55,042 nt of DNA. Source: Scenedesmus sp. ARA3 (Eukaryota; Chlorophyta; Chlorophyceae; Sphaeropleales; Scenedesmaceae). The DNA lies in NCBI GenBank assembly GCA_004335835.1, contig RWJK01001835.1:6355-61396 (forward strand), given 5' to 3'. The notes below the pieces were generated by a model that saw only the letters and a list, made by a program, of their open reading frames with translations, made no database searches and was not told the DNA's origin. Position numbers and translations under genes: made by a program. This document shows, piece by piece, positions 10,957 through 21,158 of this stretch; within the stretch, counting starts at the first letter, position 1; every line of letters begins with the position of its first letter.

Positions 10957-11011
<55 letters not shown>
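10957..11011 (+). repeat. (CTG)n run abutting assembly gap
   Basis: About 18 CTG units run directly into the N block. A long triplet repeat is a plausible cause of the assembly break. Confidence 0.95.
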
Positions 11012-11061
11012 NNNNNNNNNNNNNNNNNNNNNNNNNNNNNNNNNNNNNNNNNNNNNNNNNN
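11012..11061. other. Assembly gap, 50 N
   Basis: Exactly 50 N, a round number suggesting a placeholder of unknown true size. The OGDH gene enters from the left without its C-terminal half. The secreted-protein gene enters from the right on the opposite strand, also without its end. Confidence 0.95.
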
Positions 11062-11162
11062 TCAACAACCTCAGACTGGCAGCCAGGGCGTAGGCACACC
11101 CTGTCACTTCGCGGCACAGGTGGTACAGTACCAGCTGTAGCAGAAGACAGTGTAACTCACTT

Positions 11163-11213
11163 GCAGGAACTGCTGTGACAGCGGCTCAGTTCACGCATCT
11201 GGGTAGCCGTTGA
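11163..11213 (-). repeat. Decoy copy of the secreted-protein exon 4 end
   Basis: A decayed copy of the exon 4 end (LNGYPD ... LSQQFLQ then gtgagtta) lies just left of the true exon, separated from it by about 75 bases. It has a frame break between the two coding blocks. It is the last recognisable piece of this gene before the gap. Confidence 0.85.
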
Positions 11214-11286
11214 GGTCGTGAGTACATGCAGGATCCTTGTTGCAATGTATCAGTATCAACGCCTGCGACACAAAACAGTGACTCAC

Positions 11287-12356
11287 TTGCAGGAACTGCT
11301 GCGACAGCGGCATCTTCTTCTCATCCGGGTAGCCGTTGAGATGCATCATGAAGCCCACCACCTTGACGTGACGCTTGTCCAGGGTGTCCACCAGCGCCTG
11401 CGGCAGCAGAGAAGCAGCAACCAACAGCCATGTCATGCCAAACATACATGTGGTGTGCGCATTGTGTGGCTTGTGAAGCCCACCACCTTGATATAACGCT
11501 TGTCCAGCTGGTCCACAAGCGCCTACGGCAGTATTGCAGCAAATATAGCAAAGTGAGGCTTCAGTACAGATCAAAGAACAGGCGAATCACGCAGCACTTG
11601 TCCAGCTGGTCCACAAGCGCCTGCGGCAGCGTCTGCAGCAGATCTTGATATATAAACCAACAGTAGTCAAACCTGTACGTAATTGATGTATTATACTTGA
11701 AAACAACTGTCCAGCTGGTCAACAAGTGCCTGCAGCAGCAGCAGCAGATCAGCAGCAGTCGCAAACCCTACGTAACACGTCCACAGCTGCTGGGCTGCTT
11801 TGAAAATTTGCACCACATCCTGAGAGGTTCACAACCTGCACTTTACACCCAGAAGTTCATCCTAAAAGCTCACCTGCAGCTGCTTTGGTGTAGTGAAATT
11901 CCAGCCCCAAGCGTCGTCGTAGTGCATGTAGAGGTACAGGTGGATGGGGATGGTCGTGTTGGTGTCCTTGCCAGCCTTGATAAGGTCTCCGATATTTAGT
12001 GGACTGGCCAGCTCCTGCAGGACAGAAAGGTTGCAGTAGCATGTGTGTGTTACACAAGCTGCACGAATAATGTCAGAGCAACCGCCTGCAAGCAGGTCAA
12101 TGATTGTCAGGGCTGGCCAGCTTCTGCAAAACAGGCAGCACACAAATGCATGTGGCAGAGCAGAGGCGTGGGGTACAGAAATGTACACGTGGATGGGGAT
12201 GGTAGTGTTGGTGTTGTTGCAACAAGGTCTCCGATGTTGAGTGGGCTGGCCAGCTCCTGCAGGACAGACGGGCAGCAGTGAACAGCATGCAGCTCAGTGT
12301 ATGCTCTGCAAAGACACAAACGCTGTACAGCACTGCTTGAAGCATGACCACCTGCA

Positions 12357-12395
<39 letters not shown>

Positions 12396-13374
12396 CCTGC
12401 TGCTGCATTCTGCAGCAGCTGCTACTAGCACACAATGATAGTTCAAGCAGCAGCGCTGCGACCTGCCTGTGTCTTGTAGCCTGCCTTAATGCTTGCAACC
12501 AGGTCGCTGTAGTTGGCGGGGAACATGCGGAAAATCTCCTGCAGGCGGAGCACATGTTACAAGTTCAGGTTCAACATAATCTGGTCAATACGGAGAGGGA
12601 AGGCAATGTTTCTGACGCAAGAGGGCGAACCGAACTTTTTTTGAGACATATTTGCACTCACAGACCTTCTGTTGCCATTCGCTGCCTGCTGCATGCGGCT
12701 TGCAGGAAACTGTACCGCTGTCAGGACACTCCTGCCAGTCTGTTCAACATGCAGCAGAACTGCCCTGCAGCAGCAGCACTGATCAACCGTACTAATGTTT
12801 CATATGGGAGCTGTACAAACGCTGTTCTGTTGGCCTCACCGGGCGTGGTGTGACAGCTGCAGCAGCAGCCACTTCATCGTTGTACAGCACGCCTACACTG
12901 TGCCCTTCCTCTGCTGCCACTGCTGCAGTCTCCTGCAGGCCAGTGCCATAGCCCTCCCACTGCAAGCGTTGACGATATTGCGTAGAGTTTCAGCTGGTGA
13001 GTTAGTGTGCAGCAGCAACACGCAAGATGTGATGATCACAGCAGCAACTGCTTGTCGACAGGTACGGCGTTTGCACTGCACATTGGCAAATGCCCTGCTA
13101 TATACACGCTTCTGAACACCACTATAGCTTAATCCTGCAGAACTGAAGCAGCCAGACGCATCACCTTGACGACTGCGTTGAGCTTCCAGCCCGCCGGGAG
13201 CACTGCTGTCGTCAGGTACTGCAGGTTCTTCTTGAACACTTCTCTTTCAAAGCAAGGGCCCTGTGATGGGCTGCAGGTCGTGTTCTTCGTTACGTTCTGA
13301 CCCAGCGCGCTGCCGAAGCATAGCAGCAGCGGCAGTAGCAGCAGCAGACCTAACAGGGTTATGTGGCGTGCCAT
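11287..13374 (-). CDS. Secreted protein of unknown family, 5' part
   Basis: Exons on minus: 13374-13165, 12538-12467, 12014-11874 and 11397-11287, about 178 residues with no stop reached before the gap. Exon 1 starts with a clear signal peptide (MARHITLLGLLLLLPLLLCF, cleavage probably after SALG), followed by Asn-X-Thr sites (NVTKNTT). Later exons encode IFRMFPANYSDLVASIKAGY, ELASPLNIGDLIKAGKD, LYLYMHYDDAWGWNFTTPKQ and KRHVKVVGFMMHLNGYPDEK. I do not recognise the family. It is presumably periplasmic, wall or lumenal. To keep phase, exon 2 must end at CAG|GCAGGT, a GC-AG intron; otherwise a small exon is missing. The 3' end is lost in the gap. Decoys: three upstream of exon 4, two upstream of exon 3, one downstream of exon 4. 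Confidence 0.7.
11398..11735 (-). repeat. Three decoy copies of the secreted-protein exon 4 start
   Basis: On minus, the acceptor plus GCGCTTGTGGACCAGCTGGAC occurs at about 11734, 11625 and 11522, before the real exon at 11397. Similarity to the exon shrinks with distance: the nearest copy reaches VVGF, the farthest only about ten codons. Confidence 0.9.
12108..12256 (-). repeat. Decoy copies of the secreted-protein exon 3 start
   Basis: A good copy of the acceptor plus ELASPLNIGDL starts near 12256 on minus, and a short worn one (GAAGCTGGCCAGCCCTGAC) lies near 12126. The true exon starts at 12014. Confidence 0.85.
12357..12400 (-). repeat. CTG run in intron
   Basis: About twelve CTG units on plus (CAG on minus) lie between exons 2 and 3 of the secreted-protein gene. 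Confidence 0.9.
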
Positions 13375-14314
13375 GCTATGAAGCTACGCTGATCAACGTT
13401 TTGCTAAAAATGTCTTTGCACGTTCCTCAGCGTGTCTACTAAGGTAAGTGAAGGTCGCAAGTCCTCTTTATGCGTGCCCTGCTGGTGGCTGAGTCCAGTC
13501 AGCGGAGTTCTCGGCGAGAGCAGTTTGTTGCCGGGCCGGCCAGTCAGGCCAGAAGAGAAACATACAGCCGCGGAACATGCAGTGAACGAGCTTTTCATTT
13601 GAAGAGAATGTACAAGTGTAGGTTCGTGTTCAGCGAGGCATGCCTCCAGGTTTGCAGTACCTTGGACGGGGCAGTACCACTGACAAAGTTCGTCTCCCCG
13701 TGGCTGACACGAGGGAAGCGACGTCCTGGGACAAGCCAGCAAAATCACACACATATGTACTTAGCTGGGTTGCTATACACTCTGCTGTGCTGTGCATTGA
13801 AAAAACACGCTGCGGCCAATCGCCAAGCAGCAGCAGCACTGCGGTGTACTGCAGCTGGCCACCCCTCTGGGCCAGCCTTTGCGCACCAGTGTAAAGAGTT
13901 GCAGGAAACGCGCCTTGAAAAATACAATTCCACATAAAGCTCACGCACATGTCTGGTTGGGCCCCCAGTGCTCAGCCGCTGCATTGAACCCTTGCAGTCA
14001 CTGAAGGACATGCCTGCCCCAGGTCGACTGCAGGAACCGTGATAATTCGTCTTGTTACAGCTCCATGCCTGGCTTGAATGGGCAAAAACAAAGACACGCC
14101 TGCCATGCAGTGCCTGTACAACTCAACCTGCAAGCCAGCAGCAGTAGCACCAGCACATGCTGCTGCTAGCCGCATACCTGCCCCTGCTCACCACCATCAC
14201 TCTCACCACGCTCGCACACAAACATACTTCCGCTCTGTACAGCCCCCAGCCCTAGCCACACTACCTACTATCAATCGTTCGCTGCAGCAGCAGCATGCAC
14301 CTCTCTGTTCAAGC
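13375..14314. other. Intergenic: promoter of secreted gene and 3' UTR of FKBP gene
   Basis: This separates two tandem minus-strand genes. TTACA at 14055-14059 is TGTAA on minus, 256 bases past the FKBP stop, and fits a chlorophyte poly(A) signal. The rest should hold the secreted gene's promoter. Overlapping short open frames on both strands look non-coding. Confidence 0.5.
14055..14059 (-). terminator. Candidate poly(A) signal TGTAA for the FKBP gene
   Basis: TGTAA is the standard chlorophyte polyadenylation element. This one lies at a typical distance past the stop codon at 14315. A five-base motif is weak on its own. Confidence 0.4.
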
Positions 14315-17300
14315 CTAAGCTGCAGCCTCCACGACAGGAGCAGCAGCAGGTGCTGTCGCTGCATCTGTCTCCATTGGCGCTGCATCCGTTGCATCTGCTG
14401 CTGCTGCCTGCTCCCCATTGGCTGCCTGCTGCTGCTCCTCTGCGCTGCTGCTGCTGCCCTTGCCCAGTGCAGCAAACATCTTGCCATAGAGCTTGGCCTC
14501 CTTCTTGTTGAGCTCCCGCATCTGCACCCTGCAGTACAACAGCGATAGGGCAAATAGTGAGTGCATGCGCATTTCCTCTGACGTTATTGACATAGAGCTT
14601 GGCCTCCTTGTCGTTGAGCTCGCGCATCTGCAGCCAGCAGGTTTGGGCACAAACACTGTTATTTCCGTCTTGTTGGATAGAAGAGAATCTGCTGTAAACC
14701 TCTTGCCATACAGCTGAGCCTCCTTCTTGTTGAGCTCGTGCATCTGCACCCTGCAGGTATAGAAACAATAGACAGCATTTATTACTAACAATGTTATTTT
14801 TGTGTTGTGGTTGATCATTGCCGTACAGCTTAGCCTCCTTCTTGTTGAGCTCGCGCATCTGCACCCTGCAGGCGCAGTGCCATGTGAAACACAGCAAATG
14901 TTTAAACTTAGAATACTTCAGACGTAGTGCATAACCCTTTGTTCGAAATGTTGATGTTACTACTGTCTTGTTGTAATGTCTGTGAGCAGCCCTGCCCGGG
15001 TGTTCAGCCTCCACACTCACTGGGAAATCTCAGACTTCCCAACCATGTGTTATCATTATGCAGGACTCCCGCTCACTTGAGCTCCCACTCACTTGAGCTT
15101 GCGGTTGAGGGCGACCAGGTATGCACTTTCTGGCTCGCTCAGCAGCCCCGAGCGGATGTCCAGCTCTGCTTCAAGCAGCTCACCCAGCCCTTGCAAGCCC
15201 CGCCGCAAACCACAAAAAGGCAACAAACAACCTGTTGCATCTTTTATCCACCATTTTCTGTGATCAATTTTAAAACATAAACATCAGATAGTGTTTTATG
15301 TAATGCAACTCACTTGAGCTTGCGGTTGAGGGCGACCAGGTCTGCATTCTCTGGCTCGTTCAGCAGCCCCGAGCGGATGTCCAGCTCAGCCTCCAGCAGC
15401 TCACCCAGCCCCATGCGCGCCTGCGCACGGCGGTACAGCGCCTTGATGTTGGTGGGGTCCAGCTCCAGCACCTGCAGCAGCAGCATGACACAGCGCACGT
15501 AAGAGAAGCATGTCATATTGTTCGGTGCTGAGGGCAAGGTACAGCGCCTTGATGTTGGTGGGATCCAGCTCCAACACCTGCGGGGGCATGTGCATCCACA
15601 TACAAGCAGCGATCACATCTGTAAGTGGTTAGCAAAGAGGTTGCAGCTGATGTCAGCAGGTCATGGCGTAGCAGCAGCACATTGCAGAGCAGTCAGAGCT
15701 TGACAACGCAGGTGCTGGCGCACATGCAGTTACACTGTTTTGACAACCGTCACACAACGTTTGAGCATGTACTGCATCCAGCTCTGTGCCGCAAGCGCCT
15801 CACACCTTGCTAGCCTGGCTGGCCGCCTCGGCCCAGTTCTCGTGCTTGAGCTCAGCCCCCAATAGACACAATTCAGCGACAGCACTAGCACAGCAGCTGC
15901 AGGCGCAGTTACGCATAAATATGTCTAGTGGAATCCCCCTGGGACGACCCCCAGCCCCCGCACCTTTGTTGCCTGGCTGGCTGCCTCGCCCCAATTCTTG
16001 CGCTTCAGGCAACACAGGTTACACAATGTGTCACGCGATGCAAGTGCACTGCTGCAGGTGCCGCACCTTGGTGGCCTGGCTTGCTGCCTCGCCCCAGTTC
16101 TTGCGCTTGAGCTCACCACAAAACAACACACAGCAGCAGCAGCCACAGCACAGCAGCTGCAGTGATAAAAATTTGTCTAGAAGAAAACCTCCAAACCCAG
16201 CCCAGCCGCCATACCTTTGTGGCCTGGCTTGCTGCCTCTCCCCAGTTCTTGCGCTTCAGCTCCACCGCGGCCCAGTTGTTGGCGCAGGCCTTCTTGACGT
16301 CCTTGGCCTGTGCCAGCAGCGCAGCAGGGCTGGGGCCTGCGGAACATGTGTGCAGCGACGGCGCAAACAACGCCAGTCTGAGCAAGCAGAAGCCGATGCA
16401 GCCGTCTCTGCGCGCATCAGTGGCACTTGAGACGCCGACAATACAGCTCAGGTGAGACATCGTCACAGGATGCACAACAATGCGTGACGACAATAGCAGC
16501 CCAAAACAAAACAACAGAGACACTGTGAAGATGCAGCGGCAGTGTGCTGACCATCTGCATTGCCTGCCGGGTTGGGTGGCAGGTGGCGCTGTAAGATGGA
16601 GTTGGCTGCTTCCACTGCGGCCGAGTACTGCCGAAGTCGATTACAAACAAGCGTGTGACCAGGAACGCTGACTCAATCCAAGGTGTTGTACCAGTGTACG
16701 AAAGGAGCAGCAGCTTGAATATCAAATTAGGAGGCAAAAGCCTCGCAAATGCAGCCACTCACCGTCTGCATCACCTGCCGGGTTGGGTGACAGGTCGCGC
16801 TCCTGGATGGAGTTGGCTGCCTCCACTGCTGCCGAGTACTGCCGTGCAGCACGCGCCAGGCGGCCCGCCTTGTAGGCCGCGTTGCCCTTCTCCTTGCGGG
16901 ACAGCGCAGATGCCAGCTGCGTTATAAACAGAAAGGGCAACATTTGTTTTTAGCTAGGTTTTGATTGGTGCGTTAGACTGTAGGCTGCATTGCCCTTCTC
17001 CTTGCGTAACAGCGCAGAAGCCAGCTGCGTTGCAGAAAGTGAGGAAAAGCGTGCTGTGTTTATAAAGTTTGAAAAAAAGGAGGTTGCCGCTACCTGCTGG
17101 CGACTGTTGCATCAACTGCTTAATCGTCATGATGTGCAAAAGTACAGGACATGCTGAACGACCAGACACTGCTGCATCGTTCTCGCCCCTCCTGTACCAG
17201 GACTTCCAGCGTTGAAATCACGCCCCACCTTCTCCTGGTTGTTCATCTCCCACTGCTCCTTGGTTTGACAAGCAATCCATGTGTACAATCATCACCAACA

Positions 17301-20300
17301 TGGTTGCACCAGCACCTGAGACCTCTCGCAAGCACGGTCCCTTTCCTTCAAGCGCACACCAAGCAGGCTCTCTTGTAATGTGCTCCTGGCATGAACAGCA
17401 TAATTTGCCGCTGCGACCCGTTTTTCCTTATAAATGAATTTGGGTCTGCTCCTCACCTTCTCCTGGTTGTTCATCTCCCACTTCTCCTTGGCCTTCACAA
17501 AGCTCTTCAGCGTGATGTCGTACACTGCGCCAGCGCCAGCTGGCACGCCGGTGCCGGCCACAGCGCCTGCAGCAAAAGCAGCAGCAGCAGCATGAAGTGT
17601 TGGTACTACCTCAAGCGCTGCAGGTGCACCCAACATAGAGCAACAGGCCCCAGGTGTTTCAAACCTACTAGGATGTACTGCAGTCAGTCGCTCAATGCTG
17701 CTGCTGGCAGAGCACAAGTGCGATGCATGCGACATTCCTCACCTTCAGGCGCTGCCGCGAGTGCTGGGTCGCTGATGGTGACCAGAGCGTGCTCCTCCGC
17801 GCGCATCGAGTGCACTGCCAGCTCCAGGCCCTCAGGCACCTGCAGGAAAAGGACACAGCGCAGCACAAGGGACATGGCTTTCTTTATCGTTGTTGCTGCT
17901 TCAGCAAGCACACCCTGACTTTCCCAAACCTGCAGCACACGACACACACAATACATGGAGCACTGCATCATCTGCTGTGCACCAGCGCCAGCGAATGCAC
18001 CGCCAGCTCCAGGCCCTCACGCACCTGCAGCGTTATAACACAACGCAGCGTAAGGACTGTCTCACTACGGGTCATATCACTCATTGAGATGTCAAACAAG
18101 GGGAATCATCGCAAGTATAAATACCTGATACCGTGTGTCAGTGGCCACTACACCCTGGCACTAGCCTTCACACCACGCACTCTGTGCACCTCGCTCTCAC
18201 CTGCTCCTCGTCATTGGTAAAGGTCACCTCCCGCTGCTCCTCAACCCTCAACCACTCAATTTTCACCATGGACCAACCCTAAACCCCAAACCCACCTGCT
18301 CCTCGTCAGTGGTGAAGGTCACCTCCCGCTGCTCCTCGTACACGGTTGCCCCATCCACGCTGCGCGTGGTCACCACAACTGTCACGCTGCTGCCGTCATT
18401 GGGCTTGTTGTAGTTGCCCTCAAGCTCCGACAGGATCTTCTTTGTGACACCGGGGGCCGGCGTGTCCACGCGGTGCAGCTCAGACAGTGTGAACTCCACT
18501 TCCAGCAGCTGGCCTTCTGGTACCTCTGCCACGCCAGCAGCGTCTGCAAGACAGTTGAAAAGGGAGACGTCGTTGTGGCATATTTCTTGTTTGCCATGAT
18601 TGAAAATGAAACAAAGTTTGAAAGCATGAGGTGCAGCTCAGACAGGGTGAACCCCACTTCCAGCAGCTGGCCCTCTGGCACCTCTGCCACACCAGCGCGT
18701 CTGCGGGTAACAAAGTAACAACACAACAGTGTTATAACAATCACAGTAACAGATCAGCAGTATGCGGTGGACCTTGCTGAGGGTGAACCCCACTTCCAGC
18801 AGCTGGCCCTCAGGCACCTCTTCCATGCCAGCGGCGTCTGCAGGTTGCATACAACATAACAACGTGACAGTGTTATAAAGACATCATAACAGATCAGCAG
18901 TATGCGGTGCAACTAGCTGAGGGTGAAATCCACCTCCAGCAGCTTGCCCTCAGGCACCTCTGCCACACCAGCAGAAAACGACGATCAACAAGACAGCAAG
19001 AGAGAGTGTGCATGTAACAAGGTGACAGTGTTTTGACATGTTTCCGGTCAGTGACATGCTTTTTCTGTCAATAACATGCCACAACAGGTTGACAGCATGC
19101 AGTCAGGCCCAAACAGGGTTAACTCCACAATGCATCACAATACGCCATGTGGGATACCATGACGATTACTCACACTCTGGCTTCAGCGGCAGCAGCACGC
19201 TCTCGTGTGCCTTCATGCTCCTCAGCGCAGCAGCAAAGGCGCTGCAGGGTGCCTACCCAACCTCAAACACAGCACCACCCTCAGGGCTAGCTGCCACCAC
19301 AGGCAGACCCAGCTCTGCTGCTGTCTGCGGCCTAATGCAGAGTGCCAAGTACAAGCATACACGACATAAACAGCAACACACGCAACAAAGCACATCAACA
19401 GTCGTGTGCAGAACTCACATTCCGGCTTCAGCAGCAGCAGCGCGCTCTCCTGGTGCTTCATGCTCCTCAGCGCAGCAGCAAAGCCGCTGCAGGGTGCAGC
19501 GCCAACCTCAAACACAGCACCACCCTCAGGGCTAGATGCCACCACAGGAAGCCCCAGTTCTGCTGCTGTCTGCGGCTTCTTGCTTGCTGCTGCTGCAGCA
19601 TCTTCGGGTGTTGGGGTGGGCTTGAGGCGTGCTGTGAAGGTGACAACGACTTCGTCGGCGTCCTTGGGGTTCTGCCAGCCCTGGCCTTCGCTGACGATGG
19701 TCTTGATCACACCGCCGTCACCTGCAAGAGAAGGCAGAGATGCAATGAGTAAGTGAAATGATCAACTTCAGGTATGGCCATGGCCTCGTCGGCGTCCTTG
19801 GGGTTCTGCCAGCCCTGGCCTTTGCTGACGATGGTCTCGATCACGCTGCCGTCACCTGCAGGAGCGGCACACACACTCATTTGTGATTGTTGTGTCCCTG
19901 ACGCTCCTCCAGCTGATCAGCCTCACCTCAAACTGTGTTGCGGCATCAACCCGTGCTTCGCAAAAGTGTAACACAGGAAGTCAATGACAGTAACGCACCT
20001 GTGATGTCCTTGACGCTCTTCCAGCTGATGAGCTCCACCTCAAACTGCAGCGTGGCGTCATTTCAAACCCCCACAAATGTTTGTTACAAACCCCCACAAA
20101 TGTTTGTAACAAGATAACAATGACAATAACGCAGTACCACACCTGTAACGTCCTTGACGCTCTTCCAGCTGATGAGCTCCACCTCAAACTGCAGCGTGGT
20201 GTCATCCCATACCCCACAAATGGTTGAAACAAAATAACAATGACAATAACAAAGTAACGCACCTGTGATGTCCTTGACGCTCTTCCAGCTGATGAGCTCC

Positions 20301-21111
20301 ACCTCAAACTGCAGCGTGGCGTCAGGAGGAATGGTGGGAGGCGAGCCCGCGGCGCCGTACGCATAGTCAGCCCTGCAGGTCAGAGCCACACCATGAGTCA
20401 TGTTGGTGTCATTGTCATTGTGTGTTGCAGTATTGCCACAGAGAACAGGTGTAACACACGACAGGGATGGTGGGAGGGAAGCCGGCAGCGCCATACGCGT
20501 AGTCAGCCCTGCAGCAGAGTGCCACATGTTGGTGTCATTGTCATTGTGTGTTTCAGTTATCGCCACACATAACATATGTAACACATGGCAGCCACCTCGC
20601 TGGCCAGCACAGCAGGACACAGCGTGATACAAACAGCCAGTCCTCCCATGACAGCCTGCATGCAAATTGGCACCCTCATCTGCAGAAGAGGTGGGCATGT
20701 TCTCCCTTTTCTATGCTGGCTTCTTTACATGCTGGACATCATTGTACTGGCCCAACTGCATAACACCAACCGTACTTAGATGTGGTTTTGCAAGGAGCAT
20801 TGGGTGGAGCACTGTGGCCTGTCAACACAGGCGCCACAGGGCGTGCAGCTGCCGGCAGCAGAACTGCATAACACCGACTGTACTGCTGTACTGCCTCACC
20901 TGCAGACCAGGTTGGCCAGCTCGCTTGCTTCATGCAGGCCACCGCTAATTGTACTGCCCCCTCATGTGGCAGACCATCAATTGTGCCAAATCACTGCCCT
21001 GCACGCCACATCAAAATTGTACTGCTTGTACCACCCCACCTGCACACGAGGTTTGCCAGCTCTCCCTTCTTCATGCTGGCCACGCCTGTGTCCCAGCCCT
21101 TGATCACCTTG

Positions 21112-21158
<47 letters not shown>

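Noticed and set aside
11012..11061. Gap as evidence of scaffold misjoin
   Set aside because: Both flanking genes lose their 3' ends and are convergent, which a simple unsized gap explains. A misjoin is not excluded but is not required.
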